The notes beneath the pieces are model-generated. The model was not told the origin of the DNA. It did not search any database and worked only from the letters and a program-made list of their open reading frames with translations. The position numbers and the translations under genes are program-made. Source: Geminisphaera colitermitum TAV2 (GTDB lineage Bacteria > Verrucomicrobiota > Verrucomicrobiia > Opitutales > Opitutaceae). From it: a stretch of DNA of 64,000 bases. Positions within the stretch are counted from its first letter, which is position 1. Each line of letters opens with the position of its first letter. The stretch spans positions 1 to 64,000 of the forward strand of contig NZ_ABEA03000005.1 in assembly GCF_000171235.2 (NCBI RefSeq), read 5' to 3'. This document shows positions 1 to 7,023 of the stretch, piece by piece.

Positions 1-32
1 GGGGATTGTGTCGTTGTTGTTGGGAGCGGGTT

Positions 33-1322
33 TTATGCTTTGGTTTCTCGGAGGGCTTCGAACATGGCGGTGATGTTTTGCGGGGGGACGTTGGCCATGA
101 TGTTGTGGACTTGTTGGAAGACGTAGCCGCCGGGGGAGGGGATTTGGGGGGTGGTCCAGGTGTGGAGTTGACGGGTGACGTGGGCGCGGACTTCGGCTGG
201 GGAGGCGTGGGGGAGGATGTCGCGGGTGTCGCAGCCGCCGCCCCAGAATACGATGTCGCGGCCGTATTCGCGGCGGAGTTCGGTGGGGTCCATGCCGCGG
301 CAGGTGATTTGCACGGGGTTGATGGCGTCGAGGCCCGCTTCGATGAGGTCGGGGAGGAGGTCGCGGATGCTGCCGCAAGAGTGGAGTTGAACTTTGATGT
401 GTGGGGTGAGTTGTTTGGCGCGTTGCCACATGAGGGCATGGCGGGGTTTGAAGAATTCGCGGTACATGGCGGGGGACATGAAGGGGCCGTTCTGGGTGCC
501 GAGGTCATCGCCGAAGAGGATGATGTCAACATGGGGGCCGACGGCGGCGAGGTAGTTTTCGAGGTTGGAGAGGTGGAGTTGGGTGGCGACGTCGAGGAAG
601 GCGTGGGCTTTTTCGGGTTCGGCGGCCAGGAGCATGAAGAAGTTGTCGTTGCGGTAGAGGTATTGGCCGAGTTCGAAGAGGTTGCCGCCGAAGATGGCGA
701 TGATGGCTTTGTCGGTGGTGGCACGGAGGCGGGCGGCGCCGTCGGCGAGCGCGGTGCGGCCGGCGGGAGTGTTGAGGGGGGTCTGGGGCCCTGGGGGGGA
801 GGCGATGGCGGTCCAGAGGCAGTTGGCGAGGGCGTCGGTGAGGAGCGCAGGTGTGATGTCTGCGGGGGCGTGGGTGTCGAGGGTGGAGGCGAGGGGGTAG
901 CGGGTTTGTTCAAAGTAAATGGCTTCGCGGGGCATGGCGCCGAGGGGATGGCGGGCGGGGGGCGGGCCGTGGAGTATCCAGTCGCCGGATGCGTCGCGTT
1001 CGGGGGAGGCCCAGGCTGGCATCTGGCAGGGGGTGCCGTCGGGGAGTTCCCAGTCGGTCCACCATTGGTCGTCGAGGGCGAAGGCGCGTCCGAGTTCGAT
1101 GGTGTCTACGCCGAAAAGGTCGAGGATGTCGTCATCAACGATGGCGAGTTGTTGAATGGGGTCGTAAACACGGAGGGGGCGGGGGGGGAGGGCGAGGTGT
1201 TTGCGGAGCCGGGTGTAGGCGAGGGCTGCGATGCCGGAGGAGCGGTGTCCGGAGAAGTCAATGGGGGTGCGGTCGGGCTGGCGGTGGTTGAGAGCAGCCT
1301 GGATGCGTTCGAGGGAGGTCAT
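33..1322 (-). CDS. URO-D/MtaA-like methyltransferase family protein
   Basis: About 429 aa, uroporphyrinogen decarboxylase superfamily, closest in style to the methylcobamide:CoM and O-demethylase-associated methyltransferases rather than heme HemE. Visible signs are the N-terminal MTSLERIQAALNHRQPDRTP block and a zinc-site-like pattern of H314-x-C316-G and a GGGC364-D turn near the C-terminus. The start is placed at the Met at 1322 because upstream in-frame codons are low-complexity Pro/Thr/Ser. It is the last gene of GRE module 1, 160 bp downstream of the activase. No corrinoid protein is adjacent, so the methyl acceptor is unknown. Family assignment is fairly sure, substrate is not. Confidence 0.8.
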   Translation of the reverse strand: MTSLERIQAALNHRQPDRTPIDFSGHRSSGIAALAYTRLRKHLALPPRPLRVYDPIQQLAIVDDDILDLFGVDTIELGRAFALDDQWWTDWELPDGTPCQMPAWASPERDASGDWILHGPPPARHPLGAMPREAIYFEQTRYPLASTLDTHAPADITPALLTDALANCLWTAIASPPGPQTPLNTPAGRTALADGAARLRATTDKAIIAIFGGNLFELGQYLYRNDNFFMLLAAEPEKAHAFLDVATQLHLSNLENYLAAVGPHVDIILFGDDLGTQNGPFMSPAMYREFFKPRHALMWQRAKQLTPHIKVQLHSCGSIRDLLPDLIEAGLDAINPVQITCRGMDPTELRREYGRDIVFWGGGCDTRDILPHASPAEVRAHVTRQLHTWTTPQIPSPGGYVFQQVHNIMANVPPQNITAMFEALRETKA

Positions 1323-1386
1323 GGGTAATTTGTGTGGAGGGTGGGTTGGAGGATCCGGTGAGGTGGAGTGATCTTTCGTGGTTTTT

Positions 1387-1429
1387 GTAGAGCAATTGGC
1401 AAGCATTTTGCGAGGTTTTGCGAAAATGC
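1387..1429. promoter_or_regulatory. Putative operator and repeat block upstream of the URO-D-like gene
   Basis: At 1387-1398 stands GTAGAGCAATTG, whose first nine bases are identical to the palindromic site at 4752-4770 beside the GntR-LacI regulator. At 1403-1429 the block TTTTGCGA occurs twice at 10-bp spacing inside an inverted repeat with arms GCATTTT and AAAATGC. This suggests a separate regulated promoter for the methyltransferase gene. A purine-rich G tract fills 1443-1480. Function is inferred only. Confidence 0.35.
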
Positions 1430-1481
1430 TTTGTTCTCGGCCAAGGGGGGGAGGGGGAGGGGGAGGGGGGGGAGGGGGTTT

Positions 1482-2346
1482 TTAGTGTATTATCACTGGA
1501 AATACGCAGTGGTTTTGAAAGAAGGTGCGCCATGCGTTTTTAATTTTTAGGTCGGGGAGGGAGGGCGTGATTGCGGGGCGGGGAAGTCCGAGGCGGTCGT
1601 ATTTGGTGAGGCCTGTGGGGTGCCAGGGGAGGATTTCAATGCCGGCTATGCGCGGATAGTCGGTGGCGTGGCCGTGCAATGGCTTCAAGGTGTTCCGGGG
1701 TGTCGTTGATTCCGGGAACGAGGGGGCAACGAAGGATGATGGTGGCTCCGGCATCGTAGAGGGTTTCAAAATTGCGGTGGATGAGGTCGGGGGGGGAGCC
1801 TGTAAGTTTGCGGTGGGTGTGGGGCGCGTCGGGGGTGTTGGTGGCCTTGTAATCCCAGAGGAAGAGGTTCACGTGGGGAGCGAGGCGCGCGTAAACAGCG
1901 GGAGGGGCGCAGCCGGAGGTGTCGAGGCAGGTGTGGATGTTTTCGGCACGGGCGGCGCGCAGGAGTTTTTCGGCGAAAAGGGGTTGATGTGCGGGTTCGC
2001 CTCCGGAGAGGGTGAGGCCGCCGCCGGTTGCGTCGTAATAGGCGCGGTCTTTGCAAATGAGTGGGAGGATTTTTTCGATGTTTGTCGTATGTCCGAAAAG
2101 TTGTGGTTCTTCGCCCGGGCGGGCGGGGGCGGCGTATTGGGGTTGTGGTGACAGAGATTCAGGGTTGTGGCACCAGAGGCAGCGGAGGGGGCAGCCTTTG
2201 AGAAATATCGTGGTGCGGACGCCGGGGCCGTCGTGCAAGGAGCCGCGTTGCAGGTCGAAGATGATGCCCGCAGTGTCATCGTCGGCGATGGTGGCAGGCG
2301 AGATGCGAAGCGTGGTTCGGGAAACGGGTTGCGCCTGGTGGAGCAC
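1482..2346 (-). pseudogene. GRE-activating radical SAM enzyme, apparently frameshifted
   Basis: Radical SAM activase that would install the glycyl radical on the GRE encoded 9 bp upstream. The N-terminal part carries LHDGPGVRTTIFLKGCPLRC, followed by the cluster motif C-x3-C-x2-C, and later a GGGLTLSGGEP SAM-binding stretch. It lacks the two-cluster ferredoxin insertion of longer activases. After HLEAIAR (about 1672) the frame breaks; the expected C-terminus (YPRIAGIEILPWHPTGLTKY and onward) continues in another frame to a stop at 1482. Removing one base of the GGCCAC run near 1665-1672 restores a full-length protein. Either a real mutation or a sequencing error; the short product of 236 aa would lack the last beta-strands. 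Confidence 0.8.
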
Positions 2347-2355
2347 GGGGATGGC

Positions 2356-4650
2356 TTATTCGTTGAGGGTGCGGGCGAGGACTTCGCGCTGGATTTCGGG
2401 GGAGAGGTCGATGAAGCGGGCGCTGAAGCCGCCGACGCGCACGATGAGGTGAGCCCAGTTTTCGGGTTCGCGCATGGCGGCTTCGAGGTCGTTGCGGTTG
2501 ACGACGGTAATCATGGCTTGGGTGCCGCCGGAGGCGAACCAGGCGGAGAGGAGGGCGGTGGTCTTGGCAAGGAGGGGCGGGGTGAAAAGGGAGCGGGCAA
2601 ATTTCATGTTGTGCACGGCTCCGGCATGGTGATGGGCAGGGAGTTTTTTGAGGGAATTGAGGAAAGCGGTGATGCCGCTGCGGTCGCGTCCGGGGGCGGG
2701 GTTGATGGCGTTGGCCATCGGGGCGCCGGCCAGGCGTCCGTCGGGCGAGGCGGGGGTGTTGAGGCCGAGGACGGTGTTGGCGCCGTTGTTGATGACGACG
2801 GCGAGGTAGGTGCGGAGGCCGACGCGGGGGGCCTGAGCCCGGGTGGTCTGGCAGATATGGTCGTGGACGCGGATTGCCATGGCGTCGGCGGTGTCGTCGT
2901 CATTGCCAAATTTGGGGGCGGCGAGGAGGGCGCGGCGGAGGCGGGCGGCAGCAGTGGAGCGGAAGTTGTCGTCGCAGGCGCGGGCGAGTTCTTCGAGGGT
3001 GCAGGTTTTGTGTTGGTAAACGTGGTGGTGGATGGCGGTGAGGCTGTCGGCGGTGTTGATGTTGCCGTAGGTTTCGAGGGTGCCGCCGGGGTGGCGCGCG
3101 CCGCCGGAGTGGAGGGGGGCGTGGCGGGCGGCACAGTCGTCGAAGAGGTGGCTGACGAGGAGAAGGGGGGCGTCGTTGGCGGTGATGTCGTGAGTGATTT
3201 TCTGGTGTCGTGAAAGGGCGGATACGGCGGTTTCGACGTTGGTGGCGTAAGCAGTCCAGAGGGTTTCGAAATCGGGGTAGAGTTCGTCAAGGGGGGGGGG
3301 GGAGGAGGGCGGCGCTGGGGGGTGAAGCGTTTCGTGGAGGAGGTGAAGGAGGTTGATGAGGCCGTTGGGGGAGCCGGTGCCGGAGTGGTCGATTATGTAT
3401 TCGCCACATCCATACGGGATGTAATGGAGGGCTTCTTCGCGGGGGAGATCAAAGGCGGTGGCGACGGCGGGGATGTTGGCGTCGTCGTTGTAGAGAAGGG
3501 GGAAGGTGCGGCCTTCGCCAATGCTGGTGAGTGCGGCGCGCATGAGGGCGGGGTTTTGGCCGCGGTGGAAACGGAGGGTGAGTTGGGGCTGGTTAAGGGG
3601 AACGGTGCGAGTGGCTTCGATGGCGATGAGAGCGAAGCGGTCGGAGGAGCTTTCGTCGGGCCGTCCGAGGCCACCCACGACAATGCGGTTGTTAAACATG
3701 TTGTCATAGGTGGTGGCGATGTGGCGCCAGAAGTCCTTGAGTTGTTCGAGCGCAGCGTCGGGTGTGAGGAGGCCGGCGTCGAGGTCGTGATCGAGGAAGG
3801 GCGCGAGCCAGATGTCCATGCGTCCGTAGTTGACGACGCCGGCGGCGAGGGAGGCGAGCCATGCGAGTTGGATGGCTTCGCGGAGGGTCGCGGGGGGACG
3901 TTGTGTGAGGGCGTCAAGGGTGTCGGCAATGGCGGCGGCGCCACTGGCAGGGTGAGCGCGGGCAAGGGTGCGGGCTTCGGTGGCGTGCCGGCGGATGATG
4001 GCAAGAAGGGTTTCGAGGACGGTGCAGGTGTTTTCCAAAAGGTCGTGCGCGTCGTGTGGGAGCGGGAGGGGGCCGGGGGGGGCGGCGAGTTGGCGTTGGA
4101 TGTTTTGGATGAGGCCGGGGAGTCCGTTGCGAAGGAGTTTTTTGTAATCGAGCGTGATTCCGGCGATGCGGTAGAGGGGGAAGGCGGAGCCGGGGTGGTT
4201 CGGCCAGTTGTCTTCGGGGAGGAGGCGGCGGACGTCTTCGGGGTGGGCGGCACGGATTTTCGCGTGGGTGGTGCGGGTGCGCCAGTAATCGAGCATGTCT
4301 TCGACGTGGCGCCGGTGCGTGGTGTCGATGGTTTGCGACGAGGCGTTGGCAAGGATTTGGCGGATGGGTTTTTCGAGGCAGTAGCAGCCGATGCCCATGA
4401 GCTCGGGGCTGAGGCCAACGAGAGGGTAACGGATGCGTCCGGCGAGAGGATCGCCGGGTTGGAGGGGTTGGAACATGGCGGGGAGTTGAAAGCGAAGGAT
4501 TTCAGCTTCGCGCCGGGCGGGGGATGCGTCATTGAAATGTTGATACGCGTCGGTGATGGCGAGTTCGAGAGAGAGGGGGGGGGCGGCGTCCCAAGGAGGG
4601 GGGAGGGGGCGGAGTTCGAGGGCTGCGGCAATGCTGTGGTCGGTTATCAT
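2356..4650 (-). CDS. Glycyl radical enzyme (PFL-like family), GCGE active-site type
   Basis: 764 aa, typical for glycyl radical enzymes. The thiyl cysteine is C415 in HYIPYGCGEY, with E417 two residues later as in GRE dehydratases, lyases and decarboxylases (the common form is GCVE). The radical-bearing glycine is G741 in RVGGFSARF, 23 residues from the C-terminus, as expected. It therefore catalyses an oxygen-sensitive radical C-O, C-N or C-C cleavage; the substrate cannot be read from the sequence, and PFL itself is unlikely because that has adjacent cysteines. A run of 12 G on the plus strand (3291-3302) encodes a Pro run. The activase gene follows 9 bp downstream, and a GntR-type regulator diverges 130 bp away. 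Confidence 0.9.
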   Translation of the reverse strand: MITDHSIAAALELRPLPPPWDAAPPLSLELAITDAYQHFNDASPARREAEILRFQLPAMFQPLQPGDPLAGRIRYPLVGLSPELMGIGCYCLEKPIRQILANASSQTIDTTHRRHVEDMLDYWRTRTTHAKIRAAHPEDVRRLLPEDNWPNHPGSAFPLYRIAGITLDYKKLLRNGLPGLIQNIQRQLAAPPGPLPLPHDAHDLLENTCTVLETLLAIIRRHATEARTLARAHPASGAAAIADTLDALTQRPPATLREAIQLAWLASLAAGVVNYGRMDIWLAPFLDHDLDAGLLTPDAALEQLKDFWRHIATTYDNMFNNRIVVGGLGRPDESSSDRFALIAIEATRTVPLNQPQLTLRFHRGQNPALMRAALTSIGEGRTFPLLYNDDANIPAVATAFDLPREEALHYIPYGCGEYIIDHSGTGSPNGLINLLHLLHETLHPPAPPSSPPPLDELYPDFETLWTAYATNVETAVSALSRHQKITHDITANDAPLLLVSHLFDDCAARHAPLHSGGARHPGGTLETYGNINTADSLTAIHHHVYQHKTCTLEELARACDDNFRSTAAARLRRALLAAPKFGNDDDTADAMAIRVHDHICQTTRAQAPRVGLRTYLAVVINNGANTVLGLNTPASPDGRLAGAPMANAINPAPGRDRSGITAFLNSLKKLPAHHHAGAVHNMKFARSLFTPPLLAKTTALLSAWFASGGTQAMITVVNRNDLEAAMREPENWAHLIVRVGGFSARFIDLSPEIQREVLARTLNE

Positions 4651-4751
4651 GAGGTGAGAGGGGCGGGCGCGGGGAGAGAAAATCCGGGTGGCTTGAATGG
4701 GCTGAGAATGTGAGAGCGCGGGCTTGCTTTTGATAAAAAGCTCTGTTTCAA

Positions 4752-4770
4752 GTAGAGCAAATTGCTACAC
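4752..4770. promoter_or_regulatory. Palindromic operator between GRE 1 and its regulator
   Basis: GTAGAGCAAATTGCTACAC is an imperfect palindrome around a central A, with half-sites GTAGAGCAA and GTGTAGCAA matching at 7 of 9 positions. It sits 10 bp before the regulator start codon, in the divergent promoter region shared with GRE 1. The left half-site recurs exactly at 1387-1395. It is a plausible binding site for the adjacent GntR-LacI hybrid. Confidence 0.5.
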
Positions 4771-4780
4771 TGTCAATCCA

Positions 4781-6163
4781 ATGAATGCTCTGCCAGCTCC
4801 CCAGTTGAAGTATCGCCACGTCGAAGATGAGCTTCGGAAACTTGCCCGGACTTTGCCTGTTGGCGCACGGTTTCCAGCCGAACGAAATCTCGCGGTCACC
4901 TATGATTGCAATGTGCTCACGGTGCGTCGGGCGCTAAAACATCTGGTGGATGATGGGATCATTGTGCGGCGCATCGGGAGCGGGACGTTTGTGGCGCTGC
5001 AGGGGGAATTGGCGGGCAGCGTCGGGGAAGGAATGGCGGCGGAGGCGGGTGTCAATGAAGCAAGGAGAGGTCTGGCTCCGGACCGTGCGGCAGTGGCGGC
5101 GCCTGTGGCCAACCGGATCGGTTTGCTGGTATCGACCAAGGGCGGGGCATATGCCTACCGGATTTTGCAGGCGATCGCACACGAGGGATTGGAGGAGAAT
5201 GTCGATATGTGCTCGCGGTGGGTGCGCGATTTTTGTGACGACGCGTTTTATCAGGCGGAGCTTTTGCGCAAGGAGGGTTGCGTAGCGCTGGTAATCCCGT
5301 GGTTCCCGCACGAGCGGATGGATGACGTGCGTGTGTTTGTGCAGCGCAGTTTGTTGCCGGTCTGTTTGCCGATGGCGATTCCCGGGTTGGAGCGCAACAG
5401 CTTCGTGGAACCGTCATTGTTTGGTGCGGGCACGGGCGAGGCAGTGGAGGCGTTATGCCGTTATTACCGTTCCATGGGGCGGTCGCGCATTGCATTTCTC
5501 GGCCCAGATGCGCCTGCGGATGTGATTTTCCAGCGCTTCGTGAGCGCCTACGTGTGCGACATGTCGCGCGAGGGCTTGCCTGCGTTGTGCGGTCTGGTGA
5601 AACCGGGTTCACAGGCGATGGATCAGCTCGCGGAGCGGTGGCGTGAATTTACCGGCGATGGCGACTTGGCGGTAATCAGCTATGACGACGAACACGCGTT
5701 GCGGTTCATGACCGCGATGCACAAGCTCGGACTGAGCGCACCAGGAGATTTTCGCATCATCGGTTTTAACGACACAGATGCCAGCATCTACAGTGATCCG
5801 CCGTTGAGCACGATCCACCAGAATTTTGATTTCATCAGCCACTGGCTGGTGAAAAACGCGCTGGCCTTGGCACAGGGTAAGGTATGCCAGGCGACAAAGG
5901 TGCCGCCAATTTCGTTGTTGATCCGCGGGACATGCGGCGGGCTAGGCAAGATCAACCGGGAATTGCGTGAACAACTTGAAACACTCGGCCTGCTGATTGA
6001 GGAGGGCGGGGGCGGAGATAACCGCAACAACGCGTCCGGTTCGCCCGTGTCCGCATCCACCGTTACCAATGCTGGTGACCGCGCCGGGTCCTTGGCCAGA
6101 GCCGCGAACGTGAAAAAAAACCTGACGAACAAACGCGAACGGCCTTCGCGCAAAACCGGATAA
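4781..6163 (+). CDS. GntR-type winged-helix regulator with LacI-type effector domain
   Basis: About 460 aa. Residues 8-80 form a GntR winged helix (ELRKLARTLPVGARFPAERN, then the LTVRRALKHLVDDGIIVRR recognition region and a GSGTF wing). From about residue 105 on there is a periplasmic-binding-protein-like sensor domain typical of LacI and AraR proteins (IGLLVSTKGGAYAYRILQAI, later IIGFNDTDASIYSDPPLSTI). The start is at the ATG of MNALPAPQ, since the residues before it are not GntR-like. AraR-like hybrids bind sugars, so the GRE module may be induced by a sugar-like compound; this is inference. The C-terminal 50 residues are low complexity and basic. Confidence 0.88.
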   Translation: MNALPAPQLKYRHVEDELRKLARTLPVGARFPAERNLAVTYDCNVLTVRRALKHLVDDGIIVRRIGSGTFVALQGELAGSVGEGMAAEAGVNEARRGLAPDRAAVAAPVANRIGLLVSTKGGAYAYRILQAIAHEGLEENVDMCSRWVRDFCDDAFYQAELLRKEGCVALVIPWFPHERMDDVRVFVQRSLLPVCLPMAIPGLERNSFVEPSLFGAGTGEAVEALCRYYRSMGRSRIAFLGPDAPADVIFQRFVSAYVCDMSREGLPALCGLVKPGSQAMDQLAERWREFTGDGDLAVISYDDEHALRFMTAMHKLGLSAPGDFRIIGFNDTDASIYSDPPLSTIHQNFDFISHWLVKNALALAQGKVCQATKVPPISLLIRGTCGGLGKINRELREQLETLGLLIEEGGGGDNRNNASGSPVSASTVTNAGDRAGSLARAANVKKNLTNKRERPSRKTG

Positions 6164-6257
6164 TGGCAGCGTTCACATGGTTGCCGCCAATCCCGTTCCC
6201 CGCTTCCGGAGTATTCCCCGACATCTCATGTCTGTATCATAATAAAACTACAAAACC

Positions 6258-6878
6258 ATGAAACACACCCAAACCTCACGGATTGGCCAAAAGGCCGGTT
6301 TGTATTCGTTATTCACGACGGCAATTTTGTGCGTCTTCGTTCTGGCCGCGCTCGTGACAACAGCTCCAACGGTATTCGCCGCCGAAAACCTCATCCCGAA
6401 CGGCGATTTTTCCGCCGCGACCAAAGATCCTGCGTGGCCCGACCACTGGGGAAAAATCAAAACAGGCAAATGTACATGGGAAACCGATGCCGATGGCAAA
6501 AAGTTCATGCGCCTCGAATCCACTGCTCCCGGCCAGACCGTGTTGCAATACCGGGTCATCCTGATTCCCGCCGACGCGAAGGCTGTCGAATTGAGCTGCC
6601 GTGCGCGCGTGACTGGCCTGAAGCGTGTCCCCGGTCAGTGGTTTGATGCGCGAATCATGGCGAATTTTTTGAGCGATTTCCCGACAGGCGCGAAGGTGAA
6701 GGGTGCCAAGCCCGTGGCCTTTAACAAGGATACCGATGGTTGGGTCGAAAAGAAGGTGATGTTCAACGTCCCAGAAGGTGCGAAAGCGATCGAACTCATG
6801 CCGACCTTGTTCCAAGTGGAGGCAGGACAGTTTGATTTGTCAGAGGTCGCATTGCGCGTGATTCCGGTTACTCCATAA
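6258..6878 (+). CDS. Secreted CBM4/9-like carbohydrate-binding protein
   Basis: 206 aa with a hydrophobic N-terminal segment (residues about 15-38) ending in a cleavable VFAAEN-type signal site. The mature part begins with LIPNGDFSAATKDPAWPDHW, the standard opening of CBM4/9-like beta-sandwich modules, and continues as a single domain without a catalytic part. It would bind a glycan or serve as an exported accessory protein. It runs toward the GRE 2 gene (convergent), 145 bp apart; I see nothing clear in that gap. Function beyond binding is not visible. Confidence 0.65.
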   Translation: MKHTQTSRIGQKAGLYSLFTTAILCVFVLAALVTTAPTVFAAENLIPNGDFSAATKDPAWPDHWGKIKTGKCTWETDADGKKFMRLESTAPGQTVLQYRVILIPADAKAVELSCRARVTGLKRVPGQWFDARIMANFLSDFPTGAKVKGAKPVAFNKDTDGWVEKKVMFNVPEGAKAIELMPTLFQVEAGQFDLSEVALRVIPVTP

Positions 6879-7023
6879 GTAAGCGCGGAATTGAGACGAC
6901 TTCGACCCGCCACGAGAACGCCGTTACGATTGCGAAAACGGCGGATGTTGAACATGGGATTGTGGCTTATATTTCATCAACCGAACCTCCCCCCTCCTCT
7001 GCTATGGGACAACTGTGGTTTTG

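Noticed and set aside
6-1328. Long plus-strand open frame opposite the URO-D-like gene
   Set aside because: It is Gly/Val/Glu-rich without any family signature and exactly overlays a real minus-strand gene; it is a GC-bias shadow. The same holds for 2167-3213 and 3322-4713 opposite GRE 1.
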